Assembly: GCF_033958435.1 (NCBI RefSeq) | Contig: NC_134146.1 | Span: forward strand, 28,976,501 to 29,040,500 | Direction of reading: 5' to 3' | DNA length: 64,000 nucleotides | Source of the DNA: Carettochelys insculpta | Lineage: Eukaryota > Chordata > Testudines > Carettochelyidae | Shown here: positions 13,801 to 28,200 of the stretch, piece by piece | Layout of the letters: every line of letters starts with the position of its first letter | How positions within the stretch are numbered: position 1 is the first letter of the stretch | Notes under the pieces: model-generated | What the model was told of the DNA's origin: nothing | What the model saw: only the letters and a program-made list of their open reading frames with translations | Database searches by the model: none | Translations under genes and position numbers: made by a program

Positions 13801-16800
13801 AGGAAGAAATGAATCAGCATGATGACTCAGGATTTGATTTGGAATCATAAAGAATGTAATCCAGATGGAGGAAAAAAATCCTGCAGCATTTGGCAGTGCA
13901 GGTGAGGGAGGCATTAAGAGCTCCAAAAAAATTGGACGGGTGCAGAGTTTGCTAGTCCAATAGGGTTTCACTTGTATGGAAACATCCCTTGACACATCAG
14001 TTTGATGATCACTGGTGGCATCCAGATTTGTTGTTGGAAAAACACATACCTCATATGTCTGAAGAGCTGAAGAGAAACGTAAAGATATTGAAAAATATTC
14101 TCCCAACATTTCACAATGTGGATCAAAATAGTTCCAGATATTAAGTGTGCAGCTATGGGATGTATTTTTAAGTACCAAAATTTGTTGAAGGCATTAGAAA
14201 TTTTTCTTGGCTCCAGACAAGTTTGCTAATTGGATGCATCATTTTCATACACTTATTTCTAGTTTAAGTTGCAAAGTGTATATAGAAGAAACTCGTAGGA
14301 GACTTATATTTAGATAACAATAGGTCAATTGAAAGTGTCCAATCTGCAAAGTCAAACGACCAAGACCTATGAATTTACTGGAAAGAGAACACACTGAGCT
14401 GTGTGTCTAATCGCAGTCTGAGGCAGCTGGTAACTCGTGAAGGCTAATAAATAAAATTGTTGGTCTTTAAGGTGCAAGAGGACTGCTTGCTTTTGTGAAA
14501 CTACAGACTAGCAAGACTACCCCTCTGAGACTATAGAGCAGACATGGAAATTGGACTTTCAAAAAAATCACATTTGACTGCATTTGGTCTCTGCATGGGT
14601 CTTTCACATCACAAAGGAAAAAGAAAAAAAAACCAAAAATCTGGTTTGAAAAAATCCCAAAAATTGAACTCAAAGGTAAATGCAATTCTTCAAACCCCTT
14701 TCAGTTCATATTTTAAAAAGCGACTAGACATCAGGTTGATGGTGTTCTTCGAGGAATGTGACTAAAATTACACAATCTGCCCTCTGTCTGTCCTACACTG
14801 CGATACCCCAGGAATGACAAAGCAAAGGTGGCTTTCTGCCTGCTACCGTTGTACCTTTGGGCTGCTGTGCTGAGCTGGAGCAAGCCTAGGCTCTTGGCCC
14901 AAATTAGAGCACCTCAGGAGCTGCCCCAATTCTTAATGGCTTTGAACAGCTCTCTATGAGTCGTCTACTGTCCAGAGGATTGTAGTGCAGAAGTACAGTG
15001 GACTCCAGTTATACTGCTTCATTTTCCCTCCCTGTCCCTGTGACTTTCTGTCATGTATGCCCCTACAGTCAGTCCTTCAAAGCAGCAAGTGATATAGGAC
15101 AATTATATTGGCTCTATGCCTCCCAAGAAATGACTCTTTCTGGCCCACCACTGAATTACTCCCTCAGGAGAGTTAAACCTGTTTTGAGGTCCCTTTTTTA
15201 TGACTCATCACAGACTCAGGGCCAGTGTTTTATGGCCTATCTAGGAACAAAATGTAGATTTCCTGCCTCTTCATTCTGTAATCTAATCACTACACCATGC
15301 TCCTCTTCTATATCAACATAATTAACAACCAGGGGCTCAGTGCATACTTGGTGTTCAATGCCTCCTCACTATTTCCTTCCATCTTTCTTTGTCCAGTGCA
15401 AAGTGGCTTAGTTTCACTAGCTCCGCACCAATCTACTATATCATCTACTCATACCCTGTGGGGTCTGCCTCTCCTACCAGAACCATCCATTATGCTGAAT
15501 ACCAGGGTCTTGACGTTTTGTTCATCGTTCATTCTCCAGATATGCTTGAATAGCTGTAACTTCCATTGTATAACCTTCTGCAGTATCTTCTTATATAATT
15601 CCTTGTTGACGGTCTTCTGCATCCATCCTATTCTCAGGATTTTTCTGTAACAATTCCTCTTGAATGCCAACATCCTTCTCTTTGAATCTTTCGTTTTCAC
15701 CCATGTCTCATGTCCGTACAACATGCTGCTGAATATACACGTTTTCAAGATGTTCAGCATTATTCCTAAACTAATTGATTTGCTTCTCCAGATCTTATCC
15801 ATCTCCTTCAAACTCGCTGTTGCTTTTGTTATTCTAGTTGCTATTTCCTTCTTACAGTCTAGATCATATGTTATGTTGCTCCCCAGATATGTGACCATCA
15901 TTATTTTCTCTTGTTTGAGTCCATCTACACTGATCTTCCTTCCTATTTCCTTATCTCCAAATTAATTTCAGGGCAGGACATAAATTTGTCATCTGACATG
16001 CTTTGTTTTCAAAAAAATGGTAATACTACGGAGAAAAGAATGGCACTTGGATGGCTGCAATTAAGGAAAATGAGATTTGCATAATAAAACAAAAGCATAA
16101 GGGAAAATCTCAGTAGGTACCCTTCAGGTACAACAATCAGAAGAAAATAATTAGAAACCAGCTTTATAGTGATAAGTCCTTATGCATACCAAAACTAGCT
16201 AATGACTTACTGAATTCCCAAAACATAAAAGATTAATTCTTCTTTACAACTGTACACCCTTATGTAGGTCAACAGATGATATCACTTAAGCATCCAGATA
16301 TTTTAGCTTGTTACTGCACTGCTGACGCTGAGCTGACAAAAGGACCAGAAATCACTGCTAAAACCATAATCAAGCATAGCAAGGCTTCAGATAGGAATGG
16401 AAAGACATAAGTGGGTATCATTAGTGGCCACTAACATAATACCAGATTAATGAATCAGCAAAAGCCTATCCTCAGTGCTGGTCTACATTAAAGCTGTAAG
16501 TTGACCTAAGTGACGCTATTTCAGTTACGTAAGTTACAGTGGTGTCAAGCCCTTGTGTTGACAGGAGATGTTCTCCCACCAACTTACCCTAGGCTTCTTG
16601 GGAAGGTGGGGTACAAACATGAGTAGGAAAGTGTTCTGCTTCCATCAATTTAGTTTCCCTTCACCAGACCCACCAAATCAACACTGCTGCATTAATGGCA
16701 GCAGTGCCAAAAGAATAAGCAAACTCTCAAATTTGATAGTTGGATAGTTCTATTTGACAGGATCCCACTCAATGGCTAGACATGGCTACAGTCACTCATA

Positions 16801-19800
16801 TCTGCCACTTTCTCATCTTTGACAATGTCCTTGGCTCATATTTGTTAAATGTAACCACTCAGCTTAGATGTCATTAATTTCTCCAAGATGAACATGACGT
16901 GCAACTTGACTCCCGTGTGAAGGAAGGACAATCAGTGGGTTACTCACAGCAATAACTGTGTTTGCAAGATCAAGCCCTAATAAAGTACTTATGGTTACTA
17001 ACACATTGTGATATTGCTTGAACATTCAGACGATGTTTAACATTCAGTGCAGAAATACATGGCTTAACATTTACACCATAAATTTTTTTCATTTTGCTCC
17101 CATTGATTTCCATGATTGAGAGCTGACCCTTTGAAGTGTTTTTTACAGTCTGCTCTACAGTGCAGGAGGGAACATGGTAACTAGGACTCTGTGGATCTAT
17201 TTCTCAGCTCTGCCAATGATTTTCTGTCAACTTTAACAACTGACCTAACCTCTTTGTGTTTCAGTTTACCTGTCTATAGAAGGGTTCCTGCTTACTTCAC
17301 CTGGAAGTTTAGTCAGTTATGGTGGGTGCAAATTGAATTATGGTGCAAATTGAAGAATTTGCAGTCTCTCTCAAATAGTCAAATGTGGTATTCTCAAGAG
17401 CCAGTTTTGCGAGAGAAAATGAATGAAATTTCACAGCACACTTGGACAGTTGTTAGATCACATTCTCCACACCCCACTGCCTTGTGGGTTATCCTGGGAA
17501 GGAGCAAGGCTAAGGGAGTAAACCCTGACAGAAGATCCAGAGTGGAGTCCGAAGGCGGTTCGGTGTCAACTTCTGGCACTGTCCCAGCAACTCCTGCAGC
17601 TGAGCTGGTACCAGACGTGGAGGTTATCCTCTCCTTTGGACTATATCAGTAAAGCCGAGAGGGGGACACTGGTGTCTGGGCAGCCCAGAGTCTCCATAAT
17701 AAGTACCCAGGCTCGTGCCTGGACAGGTACTCCGGCATCGCTGAACAGTGTTGCATCAACACGGGAGGCAACAGATACCGGTTATAAGCTCTTGCTCGAT
17801 TGGCGTAGAGAACGAGCGCCAGGGGTTGCCTTCGACGGTGGGAGAGATCCTCGCATCTCACTGGACAGTCACCACCCACCTCAAGCTGGGCAGCCCCCAG
17901 CCAATAGGGTACTGTCCTGCCACAGTTCACCTGCCTCGCTGGGTGCGTGAGGCTTAAGGTTCCTGAACCTGACAAGTGACTGAAATTTGGGCACCAGGCA
18001 AACCAATAAGAAAATCAACAAGAAATGAGAAACATCAACAATTTAAGCTTGCTTGCTGGAATGTGCGGACCATGCTGACCGGCTTGACTGAAGATCTTCA
18101 GGCCATCAGTGACACTTGAAAGACCGCTGTCATCAACGAGGAACTGAAGAGGCTCCGAGTTGATATCGCTGCACTGCAAGAGACGCAACTCGCAGATTCG
18201 GGATCTCTAAAGGAAAAGGACTACACCTTTTTCTGGCAGGGTAAAGCCCAAGAAGAACCCAGAGAGCATGGTGTTGGCTTTGCTGTCAGAAACACCCTTC
18301 TACAAATGGTGGAATTAGTCATGGGCGGATCAGAAAGACTTCTTCGGATCACGCTTCAAACTCGTGCCGGTCCCGTCCACCTGATCAGCGCTTATGCCCT
18401 GTACGCCACACCAGAAGTAAATGATAAGTTCTATGACGTGCTTAGTGCTGCTGTAGCGCAAATACCTGCTCATGAACAACTGTACATCTTGGGTGACTTC
18501 AATGCAAGAGCTGGAGCTGATTGGGCCTCATGGCCTTCCTGCTTAGGACACTTCGGTGTGGGAAAAATGAATGACAATGGACAGCGTCTCCTTGAACTAT
18601 GCACATACCACAATCTGTGTATCACAAACACATTCTTCCAAACGAAGCCACAGCACAGAGTGTTGTGGAGACACGCACGCTCGAAGCACTGGCATCAACT
18701 AGACGTGGTCATCACTAGGCGTAATAACCTCAAAAACGTCCTTCTGACACACAGCTATCATAGTGCTGACTGTGATACAGATCACTCGCTAGTTTGCTCC
18801 AAGCTCAAGCTGAGACCCAAGAAGCTGTACCGCTCTAAACCTGCTGGAAGGCCCCGCATTGACACCAGAAAGATGGCAAACTCGGAGAAAGCTGAAAAGT
18901 TCAGCGAGACCCTCCAGGAAAATCTGCACAGCGGCCCTGGGGGAGCTGATGTGACATCCAAATGGCAACATCTGAGGGATACAGTTTACAACACGGCCTT
19001 GTCGGTGTTTGAAAGAAGAGCTAGAAACACGAATGACTGGTTCGAAGCTAACTCCGATGAGATGATTTTAGTCATTGAAAAGAAGCGTGCTGCACTCCTG
19101 GATTACAAACGCTCACCGAGCCAGAGTACCCAGCAAGCACTTAGAGCGGCCAGAAGAACAGTACAGCAGACAGCCAGGCACTGTGCCAACAACCACTGGC
19201 TCCAGCTATGCAGCAGCATCCAGACCTGTGCTGACTTTGGTAATCTCAGAGGAATGTACAAGGGTATGAAGAAGGCATTAGGACCCACCCAGAACAAGAT
19301 GGCACCTCTGAAATCCAAATCTGGTGAAGTCATCGCTGACAAAGTCAAACAGATGGAGCGCTGGGTTGAGCACTACTCCGAGCTGTACTCACGCGAGAAC
19401 GTTGTGGTTGACGCAGCCCTCGATGCCGTCGAGCTCCTACCAGTAATGAACGAACTGGATCAGGAACCGACTGTGGATGAATTGAAGAGAGCCATCGACA
19501 GCATTGCAGCAGGAAAGGCCCCTGGCCAGGATGGTATACCACCAGAGGTAATCAAGTGTGCCACAGACACACTCCTGGAACCCCTACATGAGCTACTGGG
19601 CCTGTGCTGGAAAGAGGGTGAGGTTCCACAGGATATGCGTGACGCTAACATTGTAACATTGTATAAGAACAAAGGAGACAGAAGCAACTGCAAGAACTAC
19701 CGTGGAATCTCCCTCCTAAGCGTCACTGGTAAACTGTTTGCTCGTGTCATCCTTGGCAGACTCCAGAAGATTGCTGAGAGGGTGTACCCTGAATCGCAGT

Positions 19801-22800
19801 GTGGATTCCGCGCAGAGAGGTCTACCATTGACATGGTCTTCTCTCTAAGGCAGCTGCAGGAGAAATGCAGGGAGCAGAGGAAGCCACTCTACATAGCCTT
19901 CATTGACCTGACCAAGGCCTTTGACTTGGTCAGCAGGGATGGTCTGTTCAGACTCCTCCACAAGATAGGCTGTCCTCCACGGTTACTCAAGATGATCCAG
20001 TCGTTCCACGAAGACATGAGAGGAACCATCCAATATGACGGCGCATTATCGGATGCTTTCAGAATCAGGAGTGGCGTCAAACAAGGATGCGTGCTCGCTC
20101 CAACATTGTTCGGCATCTTCTTTGCACTCCTCCTGAAGCATGCCTTTGGATCTTCAACATAGGGCATCTTGCTGCACACAAGATCTGATGGGAAACTGTT
20201 TAATCTTGCAAGGCTGAAAGCTAAGCCTAAGGTGCGGGAAGTTCTCATCAGAGACATGCTGTTTGCAGACGATGCTGCTGTAGTGTCTCACACAGAAAAC
20301 CAGCTTCAAAAACTGCTGGATCAGTTCTCCAAAGAGTGCAAGGACTTTGGGATTACCATCAGCCTAAAGAAGACAAACGTACTCGGTCAGGATGTTGCTG
20401 AATCCCCATCAATCAGCACTGACAACTATACGTTAGATGTCGTCCATGAGTTCGTTTACCTCGGGTCCACCATCACTGACACCCTGTCGTTGGACACTGA
20501 GCTAAATAGGAGGATCGGAAAAGCGGCCACAACTCTGTCCAGACTCCGCAAGAGAGTGTGGAATAACAACAAGCTGTACGCTCACACCAAAATGCAAGTC
20601 TACAGAGCCTGCATTCTCAGCACCCTCCTTTATGGCAGCGAGACTTGGACCCTGTATGCCCACCAGGAAAAGAGGCTGAACGTCTTCCACTTGCGCTGCC
20701 TCAGGCGCATCCTTGGAATATCATGGAAGGACAGAGTGACCAACACCACTGTCCTCAAGCAAGCTGGAATCCCAACCATGCACACCCTCCTCAGGCAGCG
20801 TCGGCTCCGCTGGCTTGGCCACGTCCACAGGATGAATGATGGAAGGATTCCAAAAGACATCCTGTATGGTGAGCTAGCCTCTGGCAAAAGACCTCCCAGA
20901 CACCCCCAGTTGCGCTACAAAGATATCTGCAAGAGAGACCTCAGAGAGGCAGACATCGAGCTGGACAACTGGGAAGAACTAGCAGATGACCGCAGCAGAT
21001 GGAGGCAGGGGTTACACAAGGGCCTTCAGAAGGGCGAGATGAGGATCAGACAGCTAGCAGAGGAGAAGCAAGTGCACAGAAAGCACAGTAAGGACTTTCC
21101 AGACACCCACCACATCTGCAAGAGATGCAGCAAGGCCTGTCACTCTCGTGTCGGTCTTCATAGTCACAGTAGACGCTGTAAATGAAGCCCTCAATTGAAA
21201 CTATAAAGGGCGCAATCCACAGTCTATGCAGACTGAAGGATGCCTACTACTACTACTACTACTACTATGGTGGGTGAAGAGCACTGAGCTATTCAGTCTG
21301 AAGGAGCTAGGGAAGTGCAAAGTATTAACAACATTTACTGTAAGCATCAAGCTACACTAAGCAAATAGAGTAAAGACACAATTGTAAAACTACATTCCTT
21401 TATTAACTGTGTTTTATTTAATGTATGACATCATGCTATCTTATGTTCACAAGATTTGGAAGAAAAAATACCTGACTGGACTAATTACGCCAGCAAGAAT
21501 CCAAAATGATGCCACTCACTTAAACAGAGTTATAGTAAACCCTCGAAATATGCAGCCTCAGGTTGCACGTAGCTCACTTTAATGTATGTTAAGCACAGCT
21601 TGAAGCTGCTCTGTGGCTGTCAGCCTGCGGGCAACTAGGAAGGCTAAGAACCCCTTCTTCCTGCCTTCCCCCAGCGACACCACTGTCATGTTGAGAATCA
21701 TGTGGCTGAGGGAAGGCAGGGAGAAGCAGCCAGGAAACTGACTGGTCAGCTGTTCCATTTTCCAGGTCCCACAAGTGGTGGGGAGCTGAGAACCAAGCAG
21801 CAGCCTGGCTCCCCTCAACTTGCAGAGCCAGGAAGCAGCAGCCCTGGTCAGCTTCCTGGCTCCAAGGAGTGGAGGAGAGCCAGGAGCCAGGCTGCCCCTG
21901 GTTCCCAGCTACCCTCTACTGGTTGCCCTAGTCAGTTTCCCAGCTCTGCAAGAGGAGGGGAGCTGCGAGCCAGGAGCCAGGCTGCTGCCTGGTTCCCAGC
22001 TCCCTGCCATTTACGGGACCTGGAAAACTGACCAGCTCATCGCTGGTCAGTTTCCTGGGTCCTGCAAGCAACAGGGAGATGAGACCCAGGCTGCCCCCTG
22101 GTTCCCAGCTCTCCTCCACTCTGGACGCCAGGAAACTGACCAGCTCCTGCAAGCCCAGGGGAGCAGGGAACGAGGCTGTAGTCTGGTTCCCATCTCCCTG
22201 CAACTTGTGCAAAAATTTGTGATATGCGGGGGTTGTAGGAACGCATCTCGCGTGTAACTCAAGGGTTTACTCTACTCCAGATTTTATACCCAGGTAATTA
22301 GGATAAGTCTCTGTCACACTGAGTGTATATACTAATGTGAGCATATCTAAAGCTCCTCCTTTGCTCGCATTCTGTGACCAGGTTTCACTTACTCTTGTCT
22401 TTCACCACAAAGGACATAATTATGCCAAATGCACTGATGATGTGATGGGACCCATTAGCCTGGGCCTTTTCATCCATGTGTAGAGTCAGTGACTACTGAA
22501 CTTTATCCAAGTATGAGTCCATACTGGCAAATTCCTTTGGCTGTGTCTACACAACAGCCTAACCTCAAAATAAGCTATGCAACTTGCACTATGCAAATTG
22601 CATAACTTATTTCAAGTACATTTCAAAAAAGGCTATTCTGGCATACGGTGCTGTCTAAATGGTACCACATACAGAAATAAAACCCTATTTTGAAGCTTCC
22701 CTGTACTCCTCCTGTGATGTGGTGTACAGGGATACCAGAATAGCGCGCCCATTATCTTGAAAACTGTTTCAAGACAATGGGACTATTTCTTAGATGTGGG

Positions 22801-25142
22801 CAGCTATTTTGGGATACCGCCTTACCCTGAAATAGCGTCCACCATGCAGACATAGCCTTCCAGTGCCTATACTTGCTGAAGTGTCTTTGCTAATATAGAT
22901 TAACATATATGCTTCACAACTGATAGTTCCAGAATCCTCTCTTGGCACTTTAAAATAACTGTTCCAAGGTCTTATTTAAATAATGATTAAAGGATTGTTT
23001 ACAGAATATTACTACGAGCTTTTATCACATGCTAAATCTGCAATGAATATTGCTGCTATCCCAACATTACTGCATTTGTTATAACACAAGGAAGGGAAAA
23101 GCATGCTCATACCTGTTTCAGGTTTAAATTTAAGCCTTCATGTGTCGCTTTCAACAGTGCTCTTACAGTGAAACTGTCAGGGTCTTCTTTGTCCCTGATC
23201 TGAGATTCTTTTAACAGAGACTCAAGTTTCTTTCTTATAAAAGATTCCATCTGATGCTCAGTTGTACCATTACTCTGAAATGAATTAACAAACCCCATTA
23301 CAACGCATTGACATGCCAGGCTTGGACTGGAAATTCTATAGATCTGTCCCATGAAAGCTCACCACCTAATAAATCATTTTGTTAGTCTTTGAAGTGCTAT
23401 GTGACTGCTGTTTTGTTTTGTAAGCCTACTGGAGTAACCCAAAATGAGTGGTATGGATGCTTCCATCCAAGCAAACTGTTGATGCTCTTAACTTTTCTCT
23501 TACCCTTTCCAAGTGCAAGTAGGATGGTGAGAAAAACTTTAGTTTGCATCTTTATTTCAGCTGCTTTCCCTGACAAGTTTTTCCCTTTTGCCCTTTGATG
23601 TGTAAGATACATTGATATAGATCATTTAGATCCCCTGAGAATGTTGCCCTGTGTCGATTGCCCAATATGGGAACAATTTTGTATCACTTACCTTGTCTCC
23701 GAGATGTGGCCAAGACTATACAGTGATGTGTTGCCACAGTCCTTTGAATATGTAAAGTGCTGTGTAAGTGTACAATACAATTCTTATTTGATGGAACACA
23801 GATGAGGCTTTTTTATTATTAATAACAATCATTGGTACTGTGATAGCACCAATGGGTGTAATTGTGCTAGCTGCTGTACACACATAGAACAAAAATAATA
23901 AGGGCCTCACATCAAAGCAGAATTTTCTCTTTGTTCCTCTGCTGAAGGGGAGGGAGAGTTCACCCCCATGAATGAAAGAGAGGGCCTACTAGTACATCCT
24001 GCAGTGCTCCAGTGGTGTGGCAGACACAGGCCCACCCACAAGGAGGCCCTGTGCCTCCCTATTGGCTCTAAGAACGCCCTTTCCCTGGTATTGCAGGCCC
24101 TACCTCTAGCAAATGCCATTGGTTTTAATGTTTGGGGTTATATTTATAGTTGTGTTCAATGGCATCTCTTTGCTTAAAAAAAGGCTTAGATAGGTACTTA
24201 AAATTAAGCACAGGCTTTCAGAATCAGAGACCTAAATTGCATTTTGCAATTTTCACTGTAGCATAGTTTTTTGGTTACTAAATAGGAAAAAGTTTCATGC
24301 TGTAAAAAACATACACAGGGAATATAACTTCTTGGGTCATTGAACATAAGGTCTTTGCCTTGTGATTCGTGCACCCAAAGCAAAATTGTATTTCTACATG
24401 AGGCAGTCTTGTAGACTATATGGCTCAAATAGCATCACACTACATTCTGATCACAAAGTAATCATAAAGCCTAAAGCTTTGTAAAAGTGCAGTGAAGCAC
24501 ATCTCCTCCCTCAATGTTAAGTAACACTGCATTTATCTGGGGATGGGGACGGAGACAGAGAACAAGAAAGAAATTCAGTGCTTTATGCAATACATATGAG
24601 TCCTAAGGAAGATTCTGCTGATTACTTGACATGCAGGTGGTGCCTGTGCATAGAATTAAAGAAAAGAAATGGTGTGAACATCTGCTTTCTCTAAACTGAT
24701 TCAGAAGAAAATCGATAGTACCTAAAGCTGCAAAGTGATTCCCAAGTCAGCCTGCAAAATGTTTAACTCCCAACAGATGCAAATGAGGAAGAAAAACAGA
24801 AAAACAAACAAACAAAACCTGTTTAAAAAGCTATTGCAAAATATTTCATATAACTGAAAACTAAAAGGGGATATGTTTCTGCAATAAAAACAATGTAAAT
24901 GAAAACTCTGTGTCTGGGTCTACACATGCCCCCTCCTTTCGAAAGGGGAATTTTAATGAGCGGGTTAGAAAAATGCTAATGAGGCACTGCAATGAATATG
25001 CAGCGCCTAATTAGCACAATGGCAGTTGCAGCGATTCGAAAGTGCAGCTTTGTCAATCACGCGCCGCCCGTGGAGACGGGACCTTCTGAAAGGACACCCC
25101 TCAGTTTTCGAAAGCCCTCATTAACATGGCATGTGTAGACAC

Positions 25143-25213
<71 letters not shown>

Positions 25214-28200
25214 CAGAGACAGAGAGATGTGGAAGTGAGTGAGCATGTAATTAAAAAGCAAACAAACTGGGCCAAATTCAAACCTGAAAGCATTGGAGTT
25301 TACATCTGGCAATGTCAAATCTGAATTTGGCCCCTTCTATTTATACCATACTGTATAATAGCTTCTTCCTAGTTCAATGAATGTAAGACCAGGGAGGTGT
25401 ATAAGATGATCAGGAATATTAATAGGAAGCGGCAGCCGAAGCAGATGGCGATCAAAGATGTGAACGAAAAGGTGCTCATGAACCTTTTTATGCAGATTAT
25501 GCAGCGATGGATGAGATATTGCACCAACCTATACAAAGCACAGTTGGATCCAAGTGTCTCACAGAGACTGATTGAAGAACTGAAAGAGATATCTCCACTG
25601 AGCATCAAAAGTGAGACAAATATTTCAAAGGAGGAAGTAGAAAAAGCAGTGGAATAATTAAAGAACAACAAAAGCCCTGGAAAGGATAAGATCATGGGAG
25701 AGATGATTAAATATGGTGGAGGAAGTATGATTCAGGCAATACACCGACTGTGTAATATAGCATGGAAAGAAGGGAAGGCACCTTAGGAACGGACAAGATC
25801 CCTGCTAGTGACAATACACAAGAAAGAAAGTGTATTGAAATGCAAGAACTACAGAATAATTGCCCTAACGAGTCATCTAGGCAAGGTGCTGATGATAATA
25901 CTGACAGAGAGACTAAGACTACAGATAGAAGAACATCTAGCGGACAAGCAAGTGGAGTTCAAGAAAGATAGAAACACCATACAGCAGATATTGGCACTAA
26001 GATTGATAATGGAGAAAGCTTGACAAAAGAACAAGAACATCTGCACTTGCTTCATCGATTTTCAGAAGGCATTTCACAGTATAGATCAGAAAGTGACTTG
26101 GGTGGTGTTGGAGTCATACGGAGTGGATAGCAGACTGATATGATTGTTGAAGGATATCAGTGACAATGTGAAGGCAGCGGTAAGAATGTGTGGAGAGTTG
26201 GGAAGCTGATTTAGAATGACAAAGGTATGAGACAAGGAGATCCAATATTGCTGAGTATCTTCATTACGCATCTAGAGAGGGCAATGGATGAGATCTAGGA
26301 TCTGTGAACAGGGTAAGAATTAACAACTTGAGATTTGCGGATGATATAATCATTGAGAAAGATAAGAAGCTAGTGAAAACGGTACAGGTGCTAAACAAAA
26401 AGGGGAAGTGGTATGGATTATGAACATTGCTAAAGCAAAAACAATGATATTTTGGAGATAAGGAAATACGAAGGAAGATCAGTGTAGATGGGATTGAACT
26501 AGAGAACGTAGACAAGTTCATGTATCTGGGGAGCAACATAACATGATCTAGATTATAAGAAGGAAACAGTGACTAGAACAGCAAAAGCAAGAGCAAGTTT
26601 GAAGGCAAGGGATAAGATCTGGAAAAGTAAAACGATTAGCTTCAGAACAAAACCGAGCATCTTGAAAACGTGTGTATTCAGCAGCGTGTTGTACAGATGT
26701 GAGACATGGTAATGAAAGATTTGAAGAGAAGAATATTGCATTCAAGAGGAGCTGTTAAGAAAGATCTTGAGAACAGGTTGGATGCAGAATGTCACCAATG
26801 AGGAATTATATAGGAAGATACATCCAAAAGAGAACCTACTGCAAAAGGTTATGCAATGCAAATTACAGCTATTCAAGCATATTTGAAGAATGAACAACGA
26901 ACAAAAAATCAAGACCCTTTTATTCAGCATAATCGATGGTTGGAATAGGAGAGCCAAACCCCAGAGAGAACGGGTAGATGATATAGTAGATTGGTGTGGA
27001 GCTAGTCTACCGAAACAAAGCACTCTGCACTGGACAGAAAAGATGGAAGGAAATAGTGAGAGAGGCATCAGACACCAAGGGGTGCTGAGCCCATGGTTGT
27101 TGATGATGATGATGATGATGATGACTAATAATATTAAGAAGGAGACTGGGGAGTGTAAGGAACACAAGGTTAGGAAGGTAAATTGTGCCATATAATGATT
27201 GTACACTTACATAACAGAGCTTTAACTTGCAGTCATCTTCAATTTCATCAGCACTATCTTCATCAGAAACTTCCCCTTCTTCAGCATCAGCTGCAAGGTT
27301 ATATGGTAGCTTCTTACCCTAAAAAGTAGCACAGAAATATTTATAATACATATAGTAGTTATTAGTGTTAGTTACTGGGGAGAAGGCAAGCTAAAATTCT
27401 TGTTCATGTTCAGAGTTCCACACAAGTTCTGATGGGAGAATGCATTATTTCAAGTTATGATCACAAACATTTGGTTTCATGATTTTTCATTCAGACCTCT
27501 CAGGGAACCACTTTACTCTCAAGATAATGATTGGTACTGACAGCTGACTTATGGGACAATGTGAACAAAATATCTGCTTAATGATACAGCCAACCACCGC
27601 CAAGAGCATTTGTTCAAGGCAAGTCTATACAACATAGTTCTTAAGATACAGGTGGCTGCCAACACCATGTCTACACTAGAGGTGTTCCTACTGATACCAC
27701 AGGTGGAGATGAAGTAGCAGGAAATTTTGGAGAAATAACCCTACTGTGGACAAGGCCACAGAACTTTGCAAATAAACACAATGCTCAAACAGTGTTGTTC
27801 AAGATCTCAGTTTGGACTGGTTCTCCATAGTCAGTGCCCTTCACAAGAGTCAGATCCTAAGCTCACTGAAGTTAATGAAGTCCTGCTATGGACATCAGTG
27901 GATGCAGACCAGGCCAAGAGTCTGGACCAGTCTCTCTGTGCATGGGTAACAGGTACAAATTAAATTGAGTGGGATTTTCAAAGCACATAATGCAGTTGTA
28001 GCTAGGGTGTGAAGAACTGCTCAACCAGCTCAGATAGACAGAGGTGGGTGCAGCCTAAACCCCCAGCCAGTGGGAGAGACGCTAGCCCCCTGGCAAAATA
28101 ATAGTTTACAAGCTTAACTCTTAGACTGCTGTGTCTTCCAGCCGTAAGAATACTTAGGATAACATGAACATATACACAAATAGATACATGAGAGTTCCAA

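Noticed and set aside
14544..14765. Lys-rich 73-codon ORF
   Set aside because: It comes from an A-rich tract with no family resemblance; chance frame.
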